Notes: generated by a model not told the origin, from the letters alone. DNA of 42,739 nt from Nanobdellota archaeon (GCA_021807085.1 JAKAPM010000006.1:1-42739), one strand, 5' to 3'; counted from the stretch's first letter, positions 1 through 8,304 are shown. Numbers and translations: made by a program.

Positions 1-905
1 ACATAACTAAGATAACTGCCACTGGAAACGGTGGAACCGCCTCATTTACCGGTAACTCCACATTTGACCCCAACCCCGAGATATCGCCAGATGGAACCTA
101 TACCTTTTCGTTGTCGAACATATGCCCCTCGGCAGGATCAAGGTTCTCCGTGTCATTCAGCATCAATTACACAGAACCCGGACAGACATTCCCGGGACCA
201 TACTTCTCTAGCGGTACAGCCTCAGGAACAGTTTCTTCCATAGCGATGCCTCCCTGCGTCGCCCTTTTTAGTACAAGTTCTATAATAAATATCATAAGCT
301 CAAATCTGAACTTTCCGAATACCACTAGTGTTAGTTTTGTGGTATGGCTAAATGTTGGTAAAGAGACTTTTAACTCTGCAAATGCCCAATTTAGACCCGT
401 CTCTTTAGGCAATTCAACAGTTTGTGGTTTTTCTTGCGGGGAATTAAGATTCAATAGTGCGTATATAACGGGGGGACTCTGGTCCATAGAGATGGTACAC
501 GGCGGCTCACAACCAAACGATTTTCTTCCAAACATCAGTACATGGTATCTAATAGTTGGCGTTTACAATGGCTCTTCTGATTCTGCATCACTATTTTATA
601 ACAATGGTATAAGTGCTGGTGGTGGGAATGCAGGGACTAGCAAAGGTAGTGATAGTGTATTTATAGGTTCAGCCGCGAACGGGCACGTCACAGACGTTTT
701 GTTATCCGGCATCCAAGTATATAAAACTGCACTCAGTACCTCCCAGATAATCTCAATATATAATAGTGGCTTAATTTCGTATAAGGCGACTAATCCTATA
801 TTTGGTTGGTGGCCTTTGAATGGAACTGCAAAAGATTATAGCGGCAATGGCAATAACGGAGTGGCTAATAATGTAGTTTATACAACTAATTATCCCGCGC
901 CTTAG
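1..905 (+). CDS. Pilin-LamG surface protein, 5' end cut by the window
   Basis: The reading frame is open from base 3 and ends at TAG 903-905, so the N-terminus lies outside the window. The first residues match the end of the pilin-like region of the gene at 14470 (shared FDPNPEISPDG / VDPNPEISPDG, then NYTEPGQ.FPGPY). A linker SGTASGTVSS follows, then a concanavalin-like (LamG) region with the landmark DVLLSGIQVYKTALSTSQI near the end and a final GWWPLNGTAKDYSGNGNNG motif. By analogy with its four paralogues here it should carry a class III signal peptide and be an extracellular, cell-anchored or pilus-assembled lectin-like protein. Many N-glycosylation sequons (NxS/T) are present. Ligand unknown. 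Confidence 0.8.
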   Translation, partial: ITKITATGNGGTASFTGNSTFDPNPEISPDGTYTFSLSNICPSAGSRFSVSFSINYTEPGQTFPGPYFSSGTASGTVSSIAMPPCVALFSTSSIINIISSNLNFPNTTSVSFVVWLNVGKETFNSANAQFRPVSLGNSTVCGFSCGELRFNSAYITGGLWSIEMVHGGSQPNDFLPNISTWYLIVGVYNGSSDSASLFYNNGISAGGGNAGTSKGSDSVFIGSAANGHVTDVLLSGIQVYKTALSTSQIISIYNSGLISYKATNPIFGWWPLNGTAKDYSGNGNNGVANNVVYTTNYPAP

Positions 906-1264
906 TGCCAGTACCCAAATTTTGAGATGGGCAGTCTAGCGGAAAGGATATGTTCGATGAGCTTTGAAGAGGCTAATAAGTTGGGTATCATTAGATATGG
1001 AATCCAAATTAACCCACTTATTGAAAAACTCAGTTTATTTGAATAAACGTTAATTCCAACATCGTATAAAAGATTAGATGACCTCTTTTTGCCTATAAAT
1101 AAACTTTTTTGGACTATAAACTGACTTTTTGTTTTATTATTAGGCTTGAATTCTTTTCGTAGAATTAGTCCCATTTCTGGTAGATAGCATTATCCTCCCA
1201 TCCCCGTACTAGGCTTGCGCTGTAGGCAGCCCACGCTTTGGAGATAATCAACATACTCCGACGG
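906..1264. other. Gene-poor stretch with a possible 39-aa gene relic
   Basis: Between the pilin-LamG stop and the next gene there is no convincing complete gene. On the + strand an ATG at 927 opens 39 codons to TAA 1044-1046 (SFEEANKLGIIRYGIQ within it) in the same frame as the preceding gene, which looks protein-like but has no recognisable family, no good ribosome site and no promoter. It may be the 3' relic of a lost gene. From 1047 to 1264 the DNA is AT-rich and I see no RNA gene, repeat or operator that I can support. A 90-codon minus-strand frame (902-1174) is AT-rich noise as far as I can tell. Confidence 0.3.
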
Positions 1265-1825
1265 TCAGCCGAGATACATGCTGAATTTCAGCATCTCTGC
1301 ACCGCTGTACGAGAAGCCGTTCCCCGACAGCGTGTACGGCAGTAAGAGGGTAAAAGTGTAGTTTCCCCGCTCTGTAATGTTGAGCCGCTGCGGGTACGGC
1401 CATATGCCGCTGCCGCTGCTGCCGGAGGACACGGATATGGAGACTATCGCGTCGCACGCTGCGCCGGTCATGTACGTGGCGTTTATGACCGCGCCGTCAT
1501 AGCGCGTCACGCCGTCAAAGGGTGAAAAACACCCGCCGGAATAGTGTATTGTGTAATTTGTGGGGTTTTCGAAGAGCACGGTGAACCTTACGAGGCTGCC
1601 GTTTGAATCGAACGACGGTGTAATATTCAGGAACTTGATAGGATAAGCCGACTGGGTGCCCGACATGCTTATCGAATAACTCCCCGCGGAAGCGTTTTCT
1701 GACGCGTATTCTACCGGACCCGTTAGTCCACCGCTGTAAAGAGCCAATTCCGCGATGAAAGTTGCCACGAGCAATGCGGATATTATCACTGCAAAAATAG
1801 CTGCGTTTTCCGTTTCGTTCTTCAT
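1265..1825 (-). CDS. Membrane-anchored exported protein, unknown function
   Basis: 186 aa. A short polar start (MKNETENAA) is followed by one hydrophobic segment at about residues 9-30, then an extracellular domain rich in Ser, Gly, Asn and Thr with several NxS/T sequons. Two cysteines (in YSGGCFSPF and TGAACDAI) could pair outside the cell. The beta-strand-like pattern (VRFTVLFENPTNYTIHYSGG) resembles small immunoglobulin-like domains of exported archaeal proteins, but no family is recognised. A TATA-like element lies at about 1863-1871 on this strand, some 40 bases before the ATG. It stands alone, divergent from the cdc48 operon. Confidence 0.7.
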   Translation of the reverse strand: MKNETENAAIFAVIISALLVATFIAELALYSGGLTGPVEYASENASAGSYSISMSGTQSAYPIKFLNITPSFDSNGSLVRFTVLFENPTNYTIHYSGGCFSPFDGVTRYDGAVINATYMTGAACDAIVSISVSSGSSGSGIWPYPQRLNITERGNYTFTLLLPYTLSGNGFSYSGAEMLKFSMYLG

Positions 1826-1936
1826 ATTTGATCTTTTTCCGCTGATTACTAGACGGAGCGGCCGTTTATAAAAATGAATCCGTGTATAATAATATTTATA
1901 TCGATAGCATTCTCTTCGATATTATACTGCTGGTTT

Positions 1937-1955
1937 ATAGTAAACTATTTATATA
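1937..1955 (+). promoter_or_regulatory. Promoter of the 1991-cdc48-scpAB operon
   Basis: ATAGTAAACTATTTATATA. The TATA core at 1948-1955 predicts transcription starting near 1975-1978, just before ATG 1991. It lies inside the hydrophobic N-terminal extension that a start at 1874 would give, so that extension is probably not translated. The same 19 bases recur exactly at 8826-8844. Confidence 0.6.
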
Positions 1956-1990
1956 AGTTAAGACATAGGTTTATCATAAACAGGCTAATT

Positions 1991-2476
1991 ATGGACACTC
2001 TGCCGGATGAGTTGATGGATTGCGTTTTCGATGTCATAAAAAAGAAGGACAAGACCTACGTAATCCTTAAGGACGATGACAAAAAGAGCGAGGAAAAGGT
2101 CAAGGAAGTTTTCAGTGGCAAGGACACTGAAGTGGTGGATTTATTCGAGCTCTTCCAGAACAGGATGCTCGGCGAACTGCTCGGGGGACTGAGCATATTC
2201 GACAGCGAACCAATCTTCAACAAACTCGGTTTTCAGGAAGTCACCGAGATATTTTACGATCTGACGAGACTCAACCAGAGCAGGAAGATGCTCTTCAACT
2301 ACGCCCTGTTGGGGAGGAGGGGCAACGACGGTCTTCTGCAGTCGATAGGCGGCGGCAGACTGACGAAGAGTGCGATATACGTCCCTTCCGAGAACGAGGG
2401 CAAAGCGGAGCATTTCATAAAAGAATGGGGTGTCGGATACACAAAAAGAACGATATTCGTTTTTGAGGAGGTTTGA
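1991..2476 (+). CDS. Conserved-looking 161-aa protein of unknown function, first gene of the cdc48 operon
   Basis: 161 aa from ATG 1991. The frame is open back to an ATG at 1874, which would add a hydrophobic stretch, but the TATA box at 1948-1955 sits inside that extension, so 1991 is preferred. The protein is soluble and mixed alpha/beta: an acidic N-terminus (MDTLPDELMDCVFDVIKKKD), a Lys/Glu-rich central helix, and a C-terminal part with GRRGNDGLLQSIGGGRLTKS. No family is recognised. Its TGA ends two bases before the cdc48 ATG, so the two are co-transcribed and probably translationally coupled, which hints at a role with CDC48, for example as adaptor or substrate factor; that is inference. 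Confidence 0.7.
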   Translation: MDTLPDELMDCVFDVIKKKDKTYVILKDDDKKSEEKVKEVFSGKDTEVVDLFELFQNRMLGELLGGLSIFDSEPIFNKLGFQEVTEIFYDLTRLNQSRKMLFNYALLGRRGNDGLLQSIGGGRLTKSAIYVPSENEGKAEHFIKEWGVGYTKRTIFVFEEV

Positions 2477-2478
2477 AT

Positions 2479-4761
2479 ATGAACGGCGATAATCCGGTTA
2501 TAGAAGTCGTGCTTAAGGTCGCGGAGGCACAGCAGGACGCGATAGGTCTGAACACCGTTAGGATAGGCACCTCGTGGATGAAACAACTGGGGGTCAGGCC
2601 CGGCGATTTCGTAGAGCTGGAGGGTGGAAGGAAGACCATCGCCAAGGTCGAGAGGGCGTATCCCGGGGACCTGAACCTCAACATAGTCAGGATAGACGGG
2701 ACCACTAGAAAGAACGCTAAGGCGGCGATAGGCGAGAACATAATAGTAAGAAAGGCCGACGTTTACGAAGCCGAAGTCGTCAATCTCTCCCCTCTCTCTA
2801 ATTTCTCGATAAGGGGTGGGGAAGAGTTCGTCGGCAGGCTGCTCCTAGACAGGGGACTGACGAAGGGCGACATCATCACGCTCGGCAACAACGGGAAGAG
2901 TTCTTTCGGGTCGTTCTTCGGCGAGGACATACTCGGTATATTCGAGAACGGTTTTCCCGGCTTCCAGTTCGGCCTGGAACTCAGATTTATGGTCACTTCC
3001 ACGTCGCCCAAAGGATACGTGGTGATAACTGAGAACACAGAAGTGAACATATCACAGGAACCGGTAAAGTTTTCGGAGGAGGCGCGCGTCAAGCACGTAA
3101 GCTACGAGGATGTCGGCGGGTTGGACGAGGAAGTGTCAAAGATAAGGGAAATCGTGGAGATTCCCCTCAAGCACCCGGAAATATTCATGAGACTCGGCAT
3201 AACTCCTCCAAAAGGAGTGCTCCTGTACGGCCCACCAGGGACCGGTAAGACACTGCTCGCAAGGGCGGTTGCAGACGAAAGCGACGCGCATTTCATAACC
3301 ATCAACGGTCCGGAGGTAATGAGCAAGTGGGTAGGGGACGCGGAGAAGAGGCTTAGGGAAATGTTCGACGAAGCGGAGAAGAATGCACCGACAATAATAT
3401 TCATAGATGAGATAGATGCGATAGCCACGAAGCGCGAAGAGAGCATAGGGGAAGTCGAGCACAGAGTTGTCTCCCAGCTACTTACGCTGATGGACGGGCT
3501 GAAGAGCAGGGGTAAGGTCATAGTGATAGCCGCGACGAACCGGCCGAACGCAATAGACCCTGCGCTCAGGAGACCCGGCAGATTCGACAGGGAGATAATG
3601 TTCGGCGTGCCGAACGAGAAAGGTAGGCTTGAGATATGGAAGATACACACGAGAAACATGCCAATAGACAAGGACGTGGATTTGAGGTACCTGGCCGCGA
3701 TAACCCACGGTTTCGTCGGTGCCGACATAGAGTCTCTGATAAAGGAAGCGGCCATGAATGTGATAAGAAGGAACATAAACGAGCTGAATGTCAAAGAGAA
3801 CGAGAATATCCCCAAGGCCGCACTGGAGAAGCTAGTGGTCACTATGGACGATTTTAGGGAAGCCCTGAGATTCGTTAGACCGAGCGCGATGAGGGAAGTT
3901 ATGGTCGAGAGACCCAGCGTAGGGTGGGACGATGTGGGGGGGCTCGAACAGGTAAAGGCCCAGCTGAAAGAGGCGATAGAGTGGCCCCTAAAGCACCCCG
4001 ATTCCTTCAAGAAGGTGGGGATACTCCCGCCCAAAGGCATACTGCTGTACGGCCCCCCAGGGACTGGTAAGACTCTGCTGGCCAAGGCTGTTGCGAACGA
4101 GACAGAATCCAACTTCATAGCCATAAAGGGACCTGAAATATATAACAAATTCGTAGGAGAGAGCGAGAAGAGGCTGAGGGAGATATTCGACAAAGCGAGA
4201 CAGGTCTCGCCTTCAATAATCTTCATAGACGAACTCGACAGCGTAGCGTCGTCCAGATCCACCTACGAGGGGAACAACGCATCCGAACAGGTGGTCAACC
4301 AGCTGCTGACGGAACTCGACGGTATAGAGCCGCTAAAGAACGTAGTGGTGATAGGCGCTACCAACAGGATTGACAAGATAGACCCAGCCATACTCAGGAC
4401 AGGTAGGTTCGACAACATAGTCTTCGTTCCGCCCCCAACCGCAGAGAGCAGAAGGGCGATACTCAATGTGTATATAAAGCGCATGCCGGTAGAAGGCGGC
4501 AAGGACGAACTTCTCGAGTACCTGACAGGCAGGACAGAAGGATTCGTCGGCTCCGATCTGGAAAGGCTCACTAAGGAAGCGGGAATGAGTGCGCTCAGGA
4601 ATAACATAGGTGCCGACAAAGTTTCCAAGGATGACTTCGATAGGGCGCTCGAGATAGTCAAGCCGAGTCTGACCCCGGAGGAAGCTAAGAAATACGAGGA
4701 GATGGCCAAGAAGGTATACACCAAGAAGGAGAAGGCCGGAGAACTCAACTACTTTGGTTAG
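2479..4761 (+). CDS. cdc48: CDC48/VCP-type AAA+ ATPase
   Basis: 760 aa from ATG 2479, preceded by a strong Shine-Dalgarno GAGGAGGT at 2465-2472; this is preferred to the in-frame TTG at 2473. Architecture is the classic one: N-terminal double-psi beta-barrel substrate domain (about 1-190), then two AAA domains. Walker A GPPGTGKT is at 251-258 (D1) and 525-532 (D2); Walker B IIFIDE is at 306-311 and 580-585. Arginine fingers are expected in the RPGRFD (D1) and RTGRFD (D2) segments, both visible. The family forms cytoplasmic hexamers that unfold proteins by threading them through a pore, feeding the proteasome and remodelling complexes. The protein ends in YFG, which only loosely resembles the proteasome-docking HbYX tail. 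It is the second gene of an operon with scpA and scpB. Confidence 0.97.
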   Translation: MNGDNPVIEVVLKVAEAQQDAIGLNTVRIGTSWMKQLGVRPGDFVELEGGRKTIAKVERAYPGDLNLNIVRIDGTTRKNAKAAIGENIIVRKADVYEAEVVNLSPLSNFSIRGGEEFVGRLLLDRGLTKGDIITLGNNGKSSFGSFFGEDILGIFENGFPGFQFGLELRFMVTSTSPKGYVVITENTEVNISQEPVKFSEEARVKHVSYEDVGGLDEEVSKIREIVEIPLKHPEIFMRLGITPPKGVLLYGPPGTGKTLLARAVADESDAHFITINGPEVMSKWVGDAEKRLREMFDEAEKNAPTIIFIDEIDAIATKREESIGEVEHRVVSQLLTLMDGLKSRGKVIVIAATNRPNAIDPALRRPGRFDREIMFGVPNEKGRLEIWKIHTRNMPIDKDVDLRYLAAITHGFVGADIESLIKEAAMNVIRRNINELNVKENENIPKAALEKLVVTMDDFREALRFVRPSAMREVMVERPSVGWDDVGGLEQVKAQLKEAIEWPLKHPDSFKKVGILPPKGILLYGPPGTGKTLLAKAVANETESNFIAIKGPEIYNKFVGESEKRLREIFDKARQVSPSIIFIDELDSVASSRSTYEGNNASEQVVNQLLTELDGIEPLKNVVVIGATNRIDKIDPAILRTGRFDNIVFVPPPTAESRRAILNVYIKRMPVEGGKDELLEYLTGRTEGFVGSDLERLTKEAGMSALRNNIGADKVSKDDFDRALEIVKPSLTPEEAKKYEEMAKKVYTKKEKAGELNYFG

Positions 4762-4766
4762 CTGAC

Positions 4767-5429
4767 ATGGACTATGACGAGCTTTACCGGCGCATACTGG
4801 ATGATGAGTTGGGGTGGGAGCACCTCATAACATCGATAATAAGGGAAGAAGGTATGGATCCAATGGACATCGACCTGATAAAGATAACCGACAAGTTCAC
4901 TACCCTCGTGTCAAAGATAAACGTTGTGGACTTCCGTTTCGGCGGTAAGTTCATCTATACTGCTGCCATCCTCCTAAAGATGAAATCCGACAGGGTTGTC
5001 GAAGAAATGCTCTATAGGGACAGACAGAAGGAAGGAAGCAGGAAATCCACTTACGTGAAGTCCACACCGTTCGACATAGTGGTGAGCTCAAAGTTCCCCT
5101 TCATAAGGAAACGCAAGATGACTATCTCAGAGCTAATAAGCACCATAAGGGACGCTATGCGCGCCAGCATAAAGTCCACGATAAACTTCGAGCTGAAGCT
5201 CAAGGAAGTGAGGATAGAGGACAGGATAGTCTTCCTCTTGGAGAGGCTGTCTAAGCTCTTCTCCAGCAATGATTCCGTTCCTTTTTCGCAGCTCATCACA
5301 AAGAAAGGCCGGAAGGAGTTCGTATACACCTTTCTGCCGCTGTTGTTCCTGGCCAACATGGATAAGATAGACCTGGAGCAGCAGAACCCGTTCGAGGAGA
5401 TATATGTCAAAAATAGGAGAATACGTTGA
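4767..5429 (+). CDS. scpA: Segregation and condensation protein A (kleisin)
   Basis: 220 aa. The N-terminal signature is clear (LITSIIREEGMDPMDIDLIK followed by ITDKF), as is the GGKFIYTAAILLKMKSD helix that in ScpA/kleisin contacts the SMC neck; the C-terminal winged-helix region follows the basic middle. ScpA bridges the two heads of an SMC dimer and, with ScpB, forms the chromosome-organising condensin. The start lies five bases after the cdc48 stop, without an obvious ribosome site, so coupled translation is likely. Its last 26 bases overlap scpB. No smc gene lies in the window, so the partner must be elsewhere. Confidence 0.9.
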   Translation: MDYDELYRRILDDELGWEHLITSIIREEGMDPMDIDLIKITDKFTTLVSKINVVDFRFGGKFIYTAAILLKMKSDRVVEEMLYRDRQKEGSRKSTYVKSTPFDIVVSSKFPFIRKRKMTISELISTIRDAMRASIKSTINFELKLKEVRIEDRIVFLLERLSKLFSSNDSVPFSQLITKKGRKEFVYTFLPLLFLANMDKIDLEQQNPFEEIYVKNRRIR

Positions 5430-5937
5430 AGCGCTGATATTTTCGTACGGAGACGGCATACAGCTCGGCGAGCTCGCCAAAAAGACCAAGTCCGACGAGC
5501 TGATAATAAAGAAGGCAGTATCGTCTCTGAATAAAGTCTATCAGGAGAGAAAGAGCGCTTTCTACATAGTCAGCGAGGGCAATCTCTACCGTATGAGGCT
5601 CAGGCCCGACCTAGCGCACCTCGTCCAGGACAGGCTGCAGACCGACATGGGCAAGGGAGTTCTGATGACGCTCAGTATGATAGCGGTAAATAAGAAGATG
5701 AAACAGGCAGACCTTGTCAAGAGGAGGGGCAGCATAGTGTACCAACACCTCAAGGAACTGAAATCGAGGGGTTTCGTGAACGTAACGGAGGAGGACGGGC
5801 ACAAGGTTGTAAAAATATCCCCATCGTTCTACGACTATTTCGACGTGGACGCCAAGGAGTTCAAGGACCTCACGGATAGCATAAAGGACGAGTTGTCAAA
5901 GGAACAAGGGCAGACCGTCGAGTACGTCGGCAACTAG
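5404..5937 (+). CDS. scpB: Segregation and condensation protein B
   Basis: 177 aa with two winged-helix units as in ScpB: the first about residues 1-75 (GEYVEALIFSYGDGIQLGEL), the second about 80-150 (MTLSMIAVNKKMKQADLVKR, RGSIVYQHLKELKSRGFV). ScpB dimers bind the ScpA kleisin and regulate SMC. A Shine-Dalgarno GAGGAGA at 5394-5400 lies inside the scpA 3' end, three bases before the ATG. This is the last gene of the operon; its TAG overlaps the TAG of the convergent HIT gene within the palindrome CTAG at 5934-5937. Confidence 0.88.
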   Translation: MSKIGEYVEALIFSYGDGIQLGELAKKTKSDELIIKKAVSSLNKVYQERKSAFYIVSEGNLYRMRLRPDLAHLVQDRLQTDMGKGVLMTLSMIAVNKKMKQADLVKRRGSIVYQHLKELKSRGFVNVTEEDGHKVVKISPSFYDYFDVDAKEFKDLTDSIKDELSKEQGQTVEYVGN

Positions 5938-6482
5938 AACACAACCGTCTTCTTGCTTATTTCCCGCGGTTTTTCCTCCTCTTTTGGAGGCTCTTCCGGT
6001 TTCTTCTTTGGTTCTTCCCGCCTGCTCTCTTTCTGAGCTGCTGACTGGTCGTTTGCCTTGACTTTCTCTATGGTCGCGGTTATGCTGTCGGCTATCGCGG
6101 TCATCTCCTCCTCCGACACGTTCTGATGGGCCCATGCGTAGCTGACGCTGTCGTCGTCGTATCTGGGTATCAGGTGGATTAGCGCGTGCGGAGTGACGTT
6201 TCCCTTTACCAGCTCCTTTGTGTATAGCATATCAACGTTGTTGGGGGCCTGTGCGAGCATTATTGAATATCCTATGGCGTCTGCAACTGCCATGAACTGC
6301 AGGAACTGGTTCTGTGGCATCTCGTACACGCTTCCGTAGTGCTGTTTCGGTATGACGAGGGTGTGGCCCTTTCCGGCGGGGTTTATGTCGAGAACGGCGG
6401 TGATTCCCTCGTCCTCATAGAGCACCTTGGCAGGCATCTGCTTGTTGGCTATGGAACAGAATACACACTTCTCCTCAGTCAT
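5934..6482 (-). CDS. HIT-fold protein lacking the catalytic histidine
   Basis: 182 aa from ATG 6482. A further upstream in-frame ATG (6515) overlaps the TATA box at about 6505-6512, so 6482 is a leaderless start 27 bases downstream of it. The N-terminal zinc-type motif CVFC (C6, C9) and PAGKGHTLVIPKQH are typical of HIT nucleotide hydrolases such as Hint and Ap4A hydrolase. The active-site motif should read HxHxHxx; here it is H99-A-L101-I-H103-L-I, so the middle, nucleophilic His is Leu (codon CTA). The last ~50 residues form a Lys/Glu/Pro-rich tail not found in ordinary Hint proteins. It may bind nucleotides or RNA without hydrolysis, or use another mechanism. Convergent with scpB. Confidence 0.85.
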   Translation of the reverse strand: MTEEKCVFCSIANKQMPAKVLYEDEGITAVLDINPAGKGHTLVIPKQHYGSVYEMPQNQFLQFMAVADAIGYSIMLAQAPNNVDMLYTKELVKGNVTPHALIHLIPRYDDDSVSYAWAHQNVSEEEMTAIADSITATIEKVKANDQSAAQKESRREEPKKKPEEPPKEEEKPREISKKTVVF

Positions 6483-6566
6483 TAAATAATGGAGGAAATC
6501 GTAGTATAAAAACAAAATAATACTCTACCAGAAAGCCTTTTAAATATGGTTTGTATATTATTCGCT

Positions 6567-6827
6567 ATGAAAGCGAAAGGAACGACAAAATTCCGCGATG
6601 AGGAAAAACTGCTCGTCGACGCCGCACTGGGTCTGGTACTGTTTGCCTTCGGGTTGGTACTGGTCGTTCTGGGGGTATTGGGCATAATAAACAACGCACT
6701 GATATCCTCGGGAGCGAACACGGCCGGTTCTGGAGTGCGCGCGCTCTACCTGTACAACCTCTCAGAGGTCATAATAGGTGCAGTGGTTTTCATAGCCGGC
6801 ATCGCAATGTTCAAGGTAAGAGTCTGA
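6567..6827 (+). CDS. Small membrane protein with two transmembrane helices
   Basis: 86 aa from ATG 6567, preferred to the in-frame ATG 6546 because that one overlaps the TATA box (TTTTAAATAT, 6538-6547), which places transcription start at about 6567, a leaderless start. A charged N-terminus (MKAKGTTKFRDEEK) precedes a first hydrophobic segment at about residues 20-42; a second lies at about 62-82 before the short basic end FKVRV. No family recognised. Divergent from the HIT gene, with both promoters inside about 85 bases. Confidence 0.7.
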   Translation: MKAKGTTKFRDEEKLLVDAALGLVLFAFGLVLVVLGVLGIINNALISSGANTAGSGVRALYLYNLSEVIIGAVVFIAGIAMFKVRV

Positions 6828-6929
6828 ACGGTTATAACTTTTGTTTTTTTACTTTTTGTTTCAGTGAAAAAGAAAGTTTTAAATACTTTGTCTACTTAGT
6901 GAATAATTATAGCAAAAGGGGGTACTTAC

Positions 6930-7730
6930 ATGGCATTGACTTTCAGTGAAGATTATATAGCGAAGATAAGGAGGATGTTCGGGCTCAACCTGTACGAGGC
7001 GAAAGTCTGGCTTGCTCTCCTGTCGCAGGGTAAATCCACGTCTGGAAAACTAAGCGAGATAGCCAACGTTCCCAAGTCCAGGGCTTACGACATACTCGTT
7101 TCGCTGGAGAATGGGGGCTTCATAATAAGGGAGCTCGGCAGACCCATAAGCTACAAGGCGATACCCCCTAGCGAACTCATAGAAAAACTCGAAGAGAAGG
7201 CGAAGGAAGGACTCGACCAGAAGATGGATAAACTCAAGAAATTGAAGGATAGCGCCGTCGTGGGCGACCTGCAGAACCTTTACAGCAAGGGTGTGAAGTT
7301 CGTTGAGGAAGGAAGGGTTGCGAGTTCCTACCAGGGGCTGGATTCGATATACTTCAGAGTTAAAAAAAGCATAAAGGGCGCCAAGAACGAGATAGTCTTG
7401 ATAACAACCGAGAAGTCGCTGGAGAAAAAGATAAACGCGCTAGGCAGGGCACTCAAGCAGGCAAAGGCCAGCAATGTGGTCGTGCACGTCTACGCGCCTG
7501 TTAAGGACGTCAACGAGACGGTAGCAGCGGAAATCAAACAGTTCGGCAGGCTCAACAAGACCGATATCGATATAGGTAGGTTCGTAATTGTCGACAGCAA
7601 CGAGGTTTTTATTTTCACCGAGAACGAAGAAGAGACGCACCCAAGCAATGAGATAGTGCTGCACATAAGGGGTAAATACCTGCCCGAGAAGCTCAAGAAG
7701 CTGGTAATGGCCCACACAGTCAAGGAATGA
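6930..7730 (+). CDS. TrmB-family transcriptional regulator
   Basis: 266 aa. The N-terminal winged-helix domain is typical of TrmB: NLYEAKVWLALLSQGKSTSG, then LSEIANVPKSRAYDILVSLE and GRPISYKAIPPSELI (about residues 18-80), followed by a short coiled-coil-like helix (EKLEEKAKEGLDQKMDKLKK). The rest (about 125-255) is an alpha/beta effector-like domain (SIKGAKNEIVLITTEKSLEK) as in the short, phospholipase-D-like TrmB relatives, not the long sugar-binding TrmB C-terminus. Members bind DNA and often control sugar uptake. A TATA box at about 6878-6886 and an AGGGGGT ribosome site at 6917-6923 give a short leader. The effector and targets are unknown. Confidence 0.88.
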   Translation: MALTFSEDYIAKIRRMFGLNLYEAKVWLALLSQGKSTSGKLSEIANVPKSRAYDILVSLENGGFIIRELGRPISYKAIPPSELIEKLEEKAKEGLDQKMDKLKKLKDSAVVGDLQNLYSKGVKFVEEGRVASSYQGLDSIYFRVKKSIKGAKNEIVLITTEKSLEKKINALGRALKQAKASNVVVHVYAPVKDVNETVAAEIKQFGRLNKTDIDIGRFVIVDSNEVFIFTENEEETHPSNEIVLHIRGKYLPEKLKKLVMAHTVKE

Positions 7731-7785
7731 ACGTCCCGGCAACCAACTTATTTAAGGGCGTACATACTATCGTTCATTGGGAACT

Positions 7786-8304
7786 ATGGCGGTTTTCTCC
7801 AGGGACGCGATTCTGAAACTCATAAAGGAGAAGAAACTCAAGATATCTCCCTTCAATAAGTCGCAGGTAGGCCCTGGCTCCGTCGACCTGACGCTTTCCA
7901 ACGTTTTCAGGGTGTTCATCAAGACGAACTCGCTGCTCCAAATACACGACGATACTGATTACAAACCAATCACCAAGACCGTCAGGGTTGCCAAGGGGAG
8001 TTACCTTCTTATGCAGCCAGATGAACTAGTGCACGGAATAACCGTCGAGACCGTAAGCCTGCCGGAGAATGTATCTGCCAGAATAGAAGGGAGGTCAAGA
8101 TTCGCGAGGATGGGGCTTCTGACCCATGTGAGCAGCGGGTTCATGCAGCCTGGTGCTTCCGGGAGGATAGTCCTAGAAATAGCGAATCTCTCGCCGTTCG
8201 CCCTAGCAATTCACCCAGGCACCAGAATATGCCAGATAATATTCGAAGACGTGAAAGGCTCCGCCAAGTACACGGGTAAATTCAAAGACCAGAAAAAACC
8301 TTGA
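7786..8304 (+). CDS. dcd: dCTP deaminase (Dcd family)
   Basis: 172 aa from ATG 7786; an in-frame TTG at 7777 lies at the predicted transcription start from TATA 7747-7757 and cannot be excluded. The trimeric dUTPase-fold landmarks are present: QVGPGSVDLTLSN near the N-terminus, IEGRSRFARMGLLTH (nucleotide-binding, usually EGRSSLARLGL), and GRIVLEIANLSPF with the catalytic Glu of the LEI/LEL motif, then PGTRICQIIFE. The enzyme deaminates dCTP to dUTP for dTTP synthesis in the cytoplasm; some archaeal members also hydrolyse dUTP. The usual IDPGF loop reads MQPGA here. Single gene with its own promoter. Confidence 0.9.
   Translation: MAVFSRDAILKLIKEKKLKISPFNKSQVGPGSVDLTLSNVFRVFIKTNSLLQIHDDTDYKPITKTVRVAKGSYLLMQPDELVHGITVETVSLPENVSARIEGRSRFARMGLLTHVSSGFMQPGASGRIVLEIANLSPFALAIHPGTRICQIIFEDVKGSAKYTGKFKDQKKP

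Noticed and set aside
902-1174. Minus-strand 90-codon frame in the gap after the first pilin-LamG gene
   Set aside because: AT-rich sequence, no promoter or ribosome site near its start, and it overlaps the end of a real gene; not distinguishable from chance.
1874-1990. N-terminal extension giving the 1991 protein a membrane helix
   Set aside because: No TATA element 24-30 bases before 1874, and the promoter at 1937-1955 lies inside the extension; AT-rich DNA easily yields a hydrophobic translation.
3102-4262. Long minus-strand frame (386 codons) opposite cdc48
   Set aside because: Ser/Leu-rich translation caused by the codon bias of cdc48; no motifs, promoter or ribosome site, and cdc48 is certain.
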